This document shows positions 1 through 5,689 of a DNA stretch of 8,331 bases, piece by piece. The notes under the pieces are model-generated. The model was given only the letters and a program-made list of their open reading frames with translations, did not search any database and had not been told where the DNA came from. The stretch's first letter is position 1. Each line of letters starts with the position of its first letter. This DNA is from Mucilaginibacter sp. UBA4741 (GTDB lineage Bacteria; Bacteroidota; Bacteroidia; Sphingobacteriales; Sphingobacteriaceae): contig DHIR01000259.1 in NCBI GenBank assembly GCA_002403905.1, forward strand, positions 1-8,331, in the 5' to 3' direction. The translations under genes and the position numbers were made by a program.

Positions 1-27
1 TTACTTATGAGACGGCCTCTTTTTTTA
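1..27 (+). terminator. Probable right half of an intrinsic terminator cut by the window edge
   Basis: A GC-rich arm, GAGACGGCCTC (about 9-20), runs directly into seven T residues. That is the expected 3' half of a rho-independent terminator. The matching left arm (GAGGCCGTCTC) is not in the window, so it would have to lie just upstream of base 1. It would end a + strand transcript, or both strands if the left flank is A-rich, before the DUF2809 gene at 72. The call is inferred from one arm only. Confidence 0.45.
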
Positions 28-71
28 TGCATTGGATTTACTATATGTTGTAAAATATATATATTTAACCA

Positions 72-470
72 ATGCTAAAAGCACGCCTGATTTATTTAGC
101 CCTTATTATAGTTACCGTTATCATCGGTTTGGTATCGCGTGAATTATCGCCTGCCGTTGTCCCGTTATTTGTGGGTGATATTTTATGGGGATTGGCGGTC
201 TTCCTGTTAATGCGGTTCCTCTTCATACAAAAAGCGTTAACATTTACCATAATTGTAAGCCTAATTTATGCTTACGCTACCGAGTTTAGCCAACTTTACC
301 AAGCGCCCTGGATAGATAATTTACGTACCACCTTTTTTGGCAAAGTATTATTAGGCGAAACCTTTTACATTGGCGATTTAGCAAGTTATACCATTGGTAT
401 TGGCCTTGGTGTGCTGGTTGAGCTATCACTGTGCGCGCTAATCACAAGCATGTATCCGGAGAAGGATTAA
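72..470 (+). CDS. DUF2809 family small integral membrane protein
   Basis: This is a 132-residue hydrophobic protein with about four predicted membrane segments (roughly residues 5-24, 34-52, 55-70 and 102-125). It matches the DUF2809 pattern as I recall it: a GD-x-LWG motif after the first helix (residues 35-40), a central E-x-x-QLYQAPW block (71-80) followed by an Arg, and a C-terminal LGETFYIGDLASY block (94-106) leading into the last helix. Its length is normal for the family, whose biochemical role is not known to me; the fold is distantly reminiscent of VanZ-like proteins. The start is the ATG 72-74, preceded by an AT-rich leader with no Shine-Dalgarno sequence. It appears to be a single-gene unit. 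It converges with the radical SAM gene, the two stop codons being 5 nt apart, with no terminator hairpin between them. Confidence 0.85.
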   Translation: MLKARLIYLALIIVTVIIGLVSRELSPAVVPLFVGDILWGLAVFLLMRFLFIQKALTFTIIVSLIYAYATEFSQLYQAPWIDNLRTTFFGKVLLGETFYIGDLASYTIGIGLGVLVELSLCALITSMYPEKD

Positions 471-475
471 TAAGT

Positions 476-1546
476 CTAAAACATACTCGTCTGCTTCCCG
501 CCCTTGGGTGTAAACAAAGTAAAATCATGCGGCGGCATTTCGCGACCTGATAAAAACCGCGTACAAGCCATTCGATATAGTTGATGGATAGATTGCGCCA
601 CCGGCCCTTCGCCACGCATGCGGCGGCCAAACTCGCTATCGTTTAAATTCCCATCATGGCAGGCCCGTATCATATTTAAAACTTTTTCTGCACGATCAGG
701 GTAAGCTTTATGTACCCAATCGGTAAAGATCTCGCTTATACTGCCATTCAACCGCACAATGGTAAACCCGGCACCCAACGCGCCCCTATCTGCCGATGCT
801 TTGATAATATCAGGGATCTCATTACTATTCAATCCGGGGATTATAGGCGCAACCATTACCCTCACCGGTATCCCTTTTTCTGATAGTTTCTGAATAACCG
901 CCAGCCGCCCATTAGCCGTAACCGTGCGCGGCTCCAGCTTTTGTCGCAGCGACTCGTTTAACGAAGTGATAGATATATTAACGTGTACCAAATTCAGTTT
1001 TGCCAGGTCGGTAATTATATCCAGGTCACGGATGATGACATTGTTTTTGGTGATAATACTCACCGGGTTTTTGTATTGCAGAAAAACCTGCAACAGGCCA
1101 CGGGTTATTTTCAACCGTCGTTCAATAGGCTGGTAACAATCTGTATTGCCCGACAGCAGGATAGATACCGGCTGATAGTTTCGTTTATTAAAATATTTCT
1201 CCAGCAATTCGGGCGCGTTACGTTTTACAATTATTTTGCGCTCAAAATCCAACCCAGCGCTAAAGCCATAATATTCGTGCGTATTACGGGCGTAGCAATA
1301 AATGCAGCCATGCTCACATCCCTGGTAAGGGTTAATGGAGTACATGTGGCTCAAATCTGGGCTGTTTGATTCGCTTACTATTTTCTTTGGCGTTTCCTCA
1401 AACAATTGCGTGGCGCTGTTTTCAAGCAACGGCTCATCCAAACCCTCAATATGATCTAATACATACTTGCGTTTTAGAAATTTGTTGTCGGTATTAACCT
1501 GTGCTCCACGCCCCTTAAAAAACTCCGGATTATCCTGATGTGCCAT
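476..1546 (-). CDS. PA0069 family (SPL-like) radical SAM protein
   Basis: From the chosen start this is a 356-residue cytoplasmic radical SAM enzyme related to spore photoproduct lyase; the reaction and substrate of the PA0069 branch are not established. The [4Fe-4S]/SAM motif is CX3CX2C: Cys77, Cys81 and Cys84 in the stretch NPYQGCEHGCIYCYARN. Other family hallmarks are an N-terminal FFKGRGAQ (9-16), GLDFERKI (98-105), LSGNTDCYQP (131-140), EPRT (205-208), and a C-terminal FTLFTPKGG shortly before the end. The ATG at 1546-1544 is preferred because it places the conserved KGRGAQ block at the usual distance from the N-terminus. The frame stays open to a TTG at 1582, which would add 12 residues that do not look like the family. 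The gene is divergent from the phosphoesterase at 1817 and convergent with the DUF2809 gene. It is intact, of normal family length, and has all three cluster cysteines. Confidence 0.9.
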   Translation of the reverse strand: MAHQDNPEFFKGRGAQVNTDNKFLKRKYVLDHIEGLDEPLLENSATQLFEETPKKIVSESNSPDLSHMYSINPYQGCEHGCIYCYARNTHEYYGFSAGLDFERKIIVKRNAPELLEKYFNKRNYQPVSILLSGNTDCYQPIERRLKITRGLLQVFLQYKNPVSIITKNNVIIRDLDIITDLAKLNLVHVNISITSLNESLRQKLEPRTVTANGRLAVIQKLSEKGIPVRVMVAPIIPGLNSNEIPDIIKASADRGALGAGFTIVRLNGSISEIFTDWVHKAYPDRAEKVLNMIRACHDGNLNDSEFGRRMRGEGPVAQSIHQLYRMACTRFLSGREMPPHDFTLFTPKGGKQTSMF

Positions 1547-1615
1547 TAAACAAATATTGCTAATATTTTTAGCAAATTGCAATGGTGTGGAAAATGATTT
1601 TTAGATTTTAAATAA

Positions 1616-1763
1616 CCCTCTTTCCGCGGAACACGAAGAGAGGGTGGTCCAGCGCAGCGCAGACCGGGTGAGTCAACGGCACGCATTCATTACCTGGCAG
1701 CAGTGACTCACCCCGACACCACTTCGTTTGTCGGCCCTCTCTTCGCCGTTGGCGGAAAGAGGG
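1616..1763. repeat. 148-bp nested inverted repeat (REP/MITE-like, cloverleaf-forming)
   Basis: Three perfect inverted repeats are nested about one centre: a 12-bp outer pair (1616-1627 with 1752-1763, CCCTCTTTCCGC), an 11-bp middle pair (1634-1644 with 1735-1745, CGAAGAGAGGG) and a 10-bp inner pair (1666-1675 with 1704-1713, GGGTGAGTCA). The two interior gaps between outer and middle arms are both 6 nt. Between middle and inner arms each side carries its own hairpin: GGTC/GACC (1646-1649 with 1662-1665) and CCGACA/TGTCGG (1713-1718 with 1729-1734). The whole can fold as a four-way junction. It contains no convincing reading frame and no obvious flanking target duplication. It occupies most of the gap between two divergent genes, where a terminator is not needed. 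I infer a non-autonomous repeat element; its copy number cannot be seen from one window. Confidence 0.8.
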
Positions 1764-1816
1764 CTCTACTTCTTATACATAGCAACACAAATCCCTATAT
1801 TGGCTGTTAACACATC

Positions 1817-2896
1817 ATGCGCAAATTTCTGCAAGGCTTATTAACAACACCGGTAATCAGGCTGGCCAATAAATGGTCGTCAAGGCCTGATAAAAAGCGG
1901 GTTGATAAAGCGCTGAGTCATCTTTACCAAAATATTACCACTAATCCCGATAAACGGGGGCAGGTAATAACGTTTGATGCTACCCGGGACCGCTTTATTA
2001 TTTTATCAGATCAGCATAAAGGCGCGCGCGATGGCTCTGATATTTTTGCCAAATCAGCCAAAAACTATTTGGCCGCTTTGGACCATTACGATCATGAAAA
2101 GTTTCTCTACATCAACCTGGGCGATAGCGAAGAGCTTTGGGAGAATATCTTTCTAACCATCAAGAGGCATAACAAAAACACTTTTGAGGCCGAGAAGAAA
2201 TTTTTAGCGCGCGATGCTTTTATAAAGATATTTGGCAACCATGATCTGTATTGGGATAATGACCCATTAGCAGCCGTAAGCCTGATGCAAATATACGGGC
2301 AGTCGGTAAAAATATATGAGGGCGCTATCTTGCAAACCACTATCGATGATAAAAAGCTAAACATCTATATGACCCACGGCCACCAGGGCGATTTGCAAAG
2401 CGACGGCAACTGGTTTAGCAAATGGTTTGTGTCTGATGTTTGGGCGCCGTTTCAATCTTACCTCCGCATTAACCCAAACACCCCGGCCAATAATGACCAG
2501 TTAAAGACAGATCATAACCGTTTGATGTATGAGTGGAGCTCGAAACGAAAAAACACCTTATTGATCACCGGGCATACGCACCAGCCGGTGTTTCGTTCCT
2601 TAACCGAGCTGGAAGCGCTTTATGAAAAACTGTCGACAGCAACCGGCGAAGAAGCCACGCAATTACAGGCGAAAATTGAGAAGCTGCATTTAAAACAATC
2701 CCGGCCACCCGATTTTAAGGGTTATTTAGATACCTACTTTAACAGCGGCTGTTGTTGCTTTGATGATGGCGATATAACCGGTATTGAAATTGCCGATAGT
2801 TATATCCGACTTATTAAATGGGAATATAGTGGCAATAAAAGCGAACGGATAGTGTTGGAAGAGTGCCTGTTAAAAGATTTAAAGCTACAGCCTTAG
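1817..2896 (+). CDS. Calcineurin-like metallophosphoesterase
   Basis: This is a 359-residue protein with the complete dimetal phosphoesterase motif set, in order: SDQH (64-67, the DxH motif), GDSEE (102-106, the GD motif), GNHD (140-143), THGH (186-189) and GHTH (252-255), then FNSGC (308-312) late in the domain. These residues bind two divalent metals and hydrolyse phosphomono- or phosphodiester bonds. There is no signal peptide or membrane helix, so it is probably cytoplasmic. A charged, helical, possibly coiled-coil stretch (about 262-295) is inserted after GHTH. The layout recalls LpxH-like enzymes, but I see no basis for naming a substrate. The start is the ATG at 1817, 53 nt after the cloverleaf repeat. 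The next gene, ThiE-like, follows after 49 nt with no strong terminator between, so the two may be co-transcribed. Confidence 0.9.
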   Translation: MRKFLQGLLTTPVIRLANKWSSRPDKKRVDKALSHLYQNITTNPDKRGQVITFDATRDRFIILSDQHKGARDGSDIFAKSAKNYLAALDHYDHEKFLYINLGDSEELWENIFLTIKRHNKNTFEAEKKFLARDAFIKIFGNHDLYWDNDPLAAVSLMQIYGQSVKIYEGAILQTTIDDKKLNIYMTHGHQGDLQSDGNWFSKWFVSDVWAPFQSYLRINPNTPANNDQLKTDHNRLMYEWSSKRKNTLLITGHTHQPVFRSLTELEALYEKLSTATGEEATQLQAKIEKLHLKQSRPPDFKGYLDTYFNSGCCCFDDGDITGIEIADSYIRLIKWEYSGNKSERIVLEECLLKDLKLQP

Positions 2897-2945
2897 ATTT
2901 AGCCTTTTCATTGTTTAATTTCGAGGCTAGTTTTATAGCCAACGC

Positions 2946-3569
2946 ATGAAGAAATATATATCTAAATTTCATTACCTAACACAAGATCTGCCAAACCGCA
3001 CCCATATTGAGCAGGCACAAATAGCCTGCGAGGCCGGGGCAAACTGGCTGCAATATCGCTGCCTTACCAAAAATGATGACGAGCTGATTAACGAGATCAA
3101 TCAAATTGCCGGCATTTGCGATGATTGGGGCGCAACGCTTATCCTCACCAACCATTATCATTTACTGGATAAAGTTGATGCGCAAGGGGTACATATAGAA
3201 GATTTTGAAGCTGATTTTGTTGCTATCCGCAATCACATAGGCGAGGATAAAACGCTGGGCGCATCAGCAACGAACGTCCAACGCCTACTGACAACCCAAG
3301 CTACACTTGTGGTTGATTATTGCGGGTACGGCCCATTTGCACATACTAACACCAAACCCAATGATAAGCCATTACTAGGCTTTGAAGGATACCGGCAATT
3401 ACAATGGCATGAAATAAACATCCCGGTTATCGCCGTAGGCGGTATACAATTGGCAGATGTTGAAGCACTGTTGGAAACGGGGATTTACGGTATCGCTGTA
3501 TCGGCAGCAGTTAATTTAGCAGCAGACCCGAGCCAGACCTTTAAACAGATTTACAGAAAAATATATTGA
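2946..3569 (+). CDS. Thiamine phosphate synthase-like protein (divergent ThiE/TenI family)
   Basis: This 207-residue TIM-barrel protein has the length and motif order of thiamine phosphate synthase, which joins HMP pyrophosphate to thiazole phosphate. Recognisable blocks are QYRCL (36-40; family QLREK), LTNHYHLL (67-74; family INDR), GVHIED (81-86; family GVHLGQ), GASATN (105-110; family G-x-S-x-H-T), YGPFAHTNTK (128-137; family GPVF-x-T-x-TK), IPVIAVGGI (159-167) and IAVSAAV (183-189). The T-x-TK phosphate loop and GGI motif are kept. By my alignment, the Lys of QLREK, the Asn-Asp metal/substrate pair of IND, and the second metal Asp after GVH are replaced. It may be a divergent enzyme, a TenI-like paralogue or an inactive relative. 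It follows the phosphoesterase by 49 nt and is followed by a thiamine-pyrophosphokinase-like gene, a context that fits thiamine metabolism. Family confidence is high; activity is uncertain. Confidence 0.8.
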   Translation: MKKYISKFHYLTQDLPNRTHIEQAQIACEAGANWLQYRCLTKNDDELINEINQIAGICDDWGATLILTNHYHLLDKVDAQGVHIEDFEADFVAIRNHIGEDKTLGASATNVQRLLTTQATLVVDYCGYGPFAHTNTKPNDKPLLGFEGYRQLQWHEINIPVIAVGGIQLADVEALLETGIYGIAVSAAVNLAADPSQTFKQIYRKIY

Positions 3570-3652
3570 CCGCTGATTCTTTTTGATTGACGGATTACGT
3601 TGATTAATATTGCCATACATCAACGCAATCAAAAAATCACTTAAATCAGCGG
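3570..3652. repeat. CCGCTGATT-type imperfect inverted repeat (intergenic hairpin)
   Basis: The perfect terminal pair CCGCTGATT / AATCAGCGG (3570-3578 with 3644-3652) encloses imperfectly matching GATT-rich arms and a second perfect pair, CGTTGAT / ATCAACG (3598-3604 with 3619-3625), around a 14-nt loop. The element begins at the base directly after the ThiE-like TGA stop and ends 8 nt before the next ATG. I recall similar CCGCTGATT/AATCAGCGG hairpins as common dispersed intergenic repeats in Bacteroidota, but copy number cannot be checked here. In an mRNA it would form a long intercistronic hairpin, which could protect the upstream message or lower expression of the downstream gene. Confidence 0.75.
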
Positions 3653-3660
3653 TTCAGACC

Positions 3661-4230
3661 ATGTCCTCTCACCACATTGTTCGCGAAAAACAGGAGCCGG
3701 CCTTATTGGTACTAGGCCTGGATGGTTTTGACGATGAACAATTGGGCCAATTATTAGAGTGGAGCCCAACCTTAATAGCCACACCTTTTATTGCCGAGCA
3801 ATTAAATGCCTACGGCATTAAAATAGACTGGATAATAACTGATGATGCAGGCGAGGATCTGCAATCAGACATTAAACATTTACCCGTTGGGGATAACACC
3901 ATAATTACCGCCGCCTTAAACTATTTAATTGCACAAGGCTACCCGGCAGTTAATATAGTGACCGATGAATTTGAACTAAAAGATTACCAGCCATTTGCCG
4001 ACAAAATAAACCTCGTGATATTTTATCATCAGCAAAAAACATATGCGATCACCTCCGGGTTTAATAAGTGGAAACCTGGGGGCGAACGCATTGAAATACT
4101 ATCCCCAACAAAGAACCTTAAAACACTTGGGCTGGATAAAACAGGTCACAATATCTTTAAAACTTCTGCCGATGGCTTTTTTAGCCTTGAATTTAATGCG
4201 CCGCTAATATTTATTGCAGAAACACTGTAA
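3661..4230 (+). CDS. Thiamine pyrophosphokinase-like protein lacking catalytic motifs
   Basis: The chosen ATG gives 189 residues starting MSSHHIVREKQEPALL, an N-terminus I recognise from Bacteroidota thiamine-pyrophosphokinase-like proteins. An in-frame TTG at 3610 would add 17 residues, but that extension is encoded by the hairpin repeat and is rejected. Family-like segments are LLEWSPTLIA (31-40), a helix ending YGIKIDWII (51-59), QGYPAVNIV (92-100), INLVIF (116-121), KWKPGGERIEIL (137-148, start of the C-terminal beta domain) and DGFFSLEF (171-178). The catalytic signatures of true kinases are not found: DGA is replaced by TPF (41-43), GDFD by TDDA (60-63), the PDQ-x-x-TD block by GDNTIITA (77-84), and GGR-x-DH by an unrelated stretch. 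I therefore infer a non-catalytic paralogue or a protein with altered function. It is 91 nt downstream of the ThiE-like gene. Confidence 0.75.
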   Translation: MSSHHIVREKQEPALLVLGLDGFDDEQLGQLLEWSPTLIATPFIAEQLNAYGIKIDWIITDDAGEDLQSDIKHLPVGDNTIITAALNYLIAQGYPAVNIVTDEFELKDYQPFADKINLVIFYHQQKTYAITSGFNKWKPGGERIEILSPTKNLKTLGLDKTGHNIFKTSADGFFSLEFNAPLIFIAETL

Positions 4231-4233
4231 CCT

Positions 4234-4266
4234 TTTGACTCTAAATACATCTATGTATTATACTTG
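4234..4266 (+). promoter_or_regulatory. Candidate Bacteroidota-type promoter for the DUF6515-like gene
   Basis: TTTG at 4234-4237 is followed after 21 nt by TATACTTG at 4259-4266, one mismatch from the Bacteroidota -7 consensus TAnnTTTG. The known spacing is about 19-21 nt. Transcription would begin near 4272 and leave a leader of about 100 nt before the ATG at 4376. Two small AT-rich inverted repeats overlap it: AATACAT/ATGTATT (4244-4250 with 4253-4259) and TATACTT/AAGTATA (4259-4265 with 4272-4278). The call rests on sequence match only. Confidence 0.4.
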
Positions 4267-4375
4267 AATTTAAGTATAACCGTTATATATTGTGCTAATT
4301 AAACCGTTTGCAATTTTATAAGTCTAAAAAGGAATAATCGGCACTATTAATGCTGATCAAATATTAACCAAAAAC

Positions 4376-5482
4376 ATGAAAAAGATATATAACAACGTAA
4401 TTGGAATTGCCTTAGGTGCATTCATATGCTTAGGCCTGGCACTTCCGGCTCATGCACAAAGAGGCGGCGAGCATACCGATACCAAAACTTCTGGTGGAGG
4501 GTTAACCCCGCCTCCGGCAGCCCCTGCTCCACAGCGCCCTGCTCCGCAACCAGCGCAGCAACAGCCGCAAGTTCAGCGCAGTAATCCGCCACAACAACAG
4601 CAGCAGCAACAGGTACAGCGCAGCAATCCGCCGCAGCAACAACCACAAGTGCAGCGCAGCAATCCGCCACAACAGCAGCAACAAAGCAATAGCTTTGGCA
4701 GCCAAAGGGGTACAAACGCTGTAGGGTCTACTACAACTGCGCCCCGCGGCCAGGAACACCAGGCTAGCCCGGTTTTTAGACCGGCTAACCCTAACGGAAC
4801 ACGCCGCTACCCTGGTATCGGGCAAAGAAATAATACCTATACGCCAAGAGGGTATGGAAATTCATATCGTGGTGGCGGTTACCGAAGCTATCCCGGTTTA
4901 GAATATGGCAGAAACCGTATAACTGTAAGGCCACGTGGATTTTATTATAATAACCGCGGTTATTACGGCACCTATTACAGACCGCAACTGGGCTTTAGTT
5001 TGAGTGTTTTGCCATTCGGATACTATCCGTTCTATTTTGGATCAGACCAATACTATTATAGTGATGGGTTGTATTACAGGCAGCAACAAGATAATAGCTA
5101 CAGCGTGGTTGAGCCACCTGTTGGCGCAACTATTGATAAATTACCCGCAAAAGCACAGGCAATTGCTATTAATGGTATGCAATATTATGAGTTAAATGGT
5201 GTTTATTACCAGCCAATTACTAAGGATGACGGTACATTAACCTACCAGATAGCCGGTAAAGACGGCGAGTTAAATACTGCCGATGTTGGCAGCTCACAAG
5301 ATGACCTGCCACAAGTTGGTGATTTGGTAGATAACCTGCCAGAAGGCTGCAAAGTAATAAGATTGAATAACCAAAAATACTATGTATCGCAGGAAGGTTA
5401 TTATTTCCAGGACGCGGTTGATACCAATGGCGACAAAGTATTTAAAATTGTAGGTACCCCAACAGACGCGCCGGGCAACTAA
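4376..5482 (+). CDS. Secreted Gln/Pro-repeat protein with DUF6515-like repeat modules
   Basis: This 368-residue exported protein has a signal peptide (Lys2-Lys3, hydrophobic 8-24, likely cleavage after AHA at residue 27, before Gln28). A long low-complexity region follows, with a Pro/Ala-rich start (44-60) and three copies of QVQRSNPPQQ (65-74, 79-88, 91-100) separated by Gln runs. Residues about 140-205 are rich in Gly, Arg and Tyr. The C-terminal half resembles DUF6515: LPFGYYP, then YYYSDGLYY, then VVEPPVG (212-250). A module of the form VG-x-x-(V/I)D-x-LP, then YY-x(3)-G-x-YY is present twice more (about 249-295 and 314-361). No enzymatic motif is visible, so a surface or periplasmic structural or binding role is a guess. 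A promoter candidate lies 110 nt upstream and a clear terminator follows, so it looks monocistronic. Confidence 0.85.
   Translation: MKKIYNNVIGIALGAFICLGLALPAHAQRGGEHTDTKTSGGGLTPPPAAPAPQRPAPQPAQQQPQVQRSNPPQQQQQQQVQRSNPPQQQPQVQRSNPPQQQQQSNSFGSQRGTNAVGSTTTAPRGQEHQASPVFRPANPNGTRRYPGIGQRNNTYTPRGYGNSYRGGGYRSYPGLEYGRNRITVRPRGFYYNNRGYYGTYYRPQLGFSLSVLPFGYYPFYFGSDQYYYSDGLYYRQQQDNSYSVVEPPVGATIDKLPAKAQAIAINGMQYYELNGVYYQPITKDDGTLTYQIAGKDGELNTADVGSSQDDLPQVGDLVDNLPEGCKVIRLNNQKYYVSQEGYYFQDAVDTNGDKVFKIVGTPTDAPGN
4568..4675 (+). repeat. Three in-frame direct repeats encoding QVQRSNPPQQ
   Basis: Three 30-bp copies (4568-4597, 4610-4639, 4646-4675) encode the same ten residues, QVQRSNPPQQ, within the secreted protein. 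They share the core CAGCGCAG(T/C)AATCCGCC and differ mainly at third codon positions. Spacers of 12 and 6 bp encode mostly Gln. The mixed CAA/CAG codons and silent differences indicate an expansion that has had time to diverge. Confidence 0.85.
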
Positions 5483-5503
5483 TAATTAATCGACATAAAA
5501 TAT

Positions 5504-5540
5504 AAAGGGTGAGGGCTTAGGCTTTCGCCCTTTTATGTTT
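5504..5540 (+). terminator. Rho-independent terminator after the DUF6515-like gene
   Basis: A stem of about 13 pairs starts with AAAGGG (5504-5509) pairing with CCCTTT (5528-5533). It continues as TGAGGGC against GCTTTCG, including G-T wobbles, and closes on a TTAG loop (5517-5520). The 3' side runs into a T-rich stretch (TTTTATGTTT). It begins about 22 nt after the TAA stop and separates this gene from modABC. Confidence 0.85.
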
Positions 5541-5541
5541 T

Positions 5542-5595
5542 ATAACCATTAAGACGGGTTATCAAAACGAAAGTATTGGTATTATAATAACCAAT
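5542..5595. promoter_or_regulatory. Cluster of ATAACC palindromic half-sites upstream of modA
   Basis: ATAACC (5542-5547) and GGTTAT (5557-5562) form one inverted repeat with a 9-nt spacer. A second near-perfect palindrome, ATTGGT-ATTATAAT-A-ACCAAT (5575-5595), contains another ATAACC at 5587-5592. The cluster lies 95-150 nt before the modA ATG and after the previous gene's terminator, a plausible place for an operator. No regulator is encoded in the window, so the function is inferred. Confidence 0.35.
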
Positions 5596-5689
5596 GCGCT
5601 TAACGTGGCATAGCGTATCTTAAAGATGTGTCCACACTGTAGCTCTCAAGAAGGGAATCACAATCTTTGAAATTGATTATCTTTACATT

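Noticed and set aside
983..1369. Plus-strand open frame inside the radical SAM gene
   Set aside because: It is antisense to a strongly supported conserved gene and has no recognisable domain.
1547..1582. N-terminal extension of the radical SAM gene from a TTG at 1582
   Set aside because: The start would be TTG, the extra 12 residues do not resemble the family, and the ATG at 1546 gives the conserved distance to the KGRGAQ motif.
2925..2940. GGCTA/TAGCC stem-loop between the phosphoesterase and ThiE-like genes
   Set aside because: Only five base pairs and no T-tract, so it is too weak to call a terminator.
3610..3660. N-terminal extension of the TPK-like gene from a TTG at 3610
   Set aside because: The extension is encoded by the right half of the intergenic hairpin repeat, and the ATG at 3661 gives the recognisable MSSHH N-terminus.
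4281..4288. CGTTATAT, identical to a ModE half-site
   Set aside because: There is no matching inverted half-site nearby, and it lies upstream of a gene with no molybdenum link.
4350..4367. Five-codon frame MLIKY upstream of the secreted protein gene
   Set aside because: Too short, with poor spacing to the upstream AAGGA-like sequence; nothing supports translation.
4568..4675. Direct repeats considered as a CRISPR array
   Set aside because: Spacers are only 6-12 bp and in frame with a coding sequence; no cas genes are nearby.
4422..4825. Minus-strand open frames rich in Ala/Val or Leu/Arg across the Gln-repeat region
   Set aside because: They are antisense shadows of the CAG/CAA repeat; the plus-strand protein has a signal peptide and a family-like C-terminal half.
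5541..5689. Molybdenum-cofactor riboswitch in the modA leader
   Set aside because: I could not find a convincing multi-helix aptamer; only short local dyads are visible.
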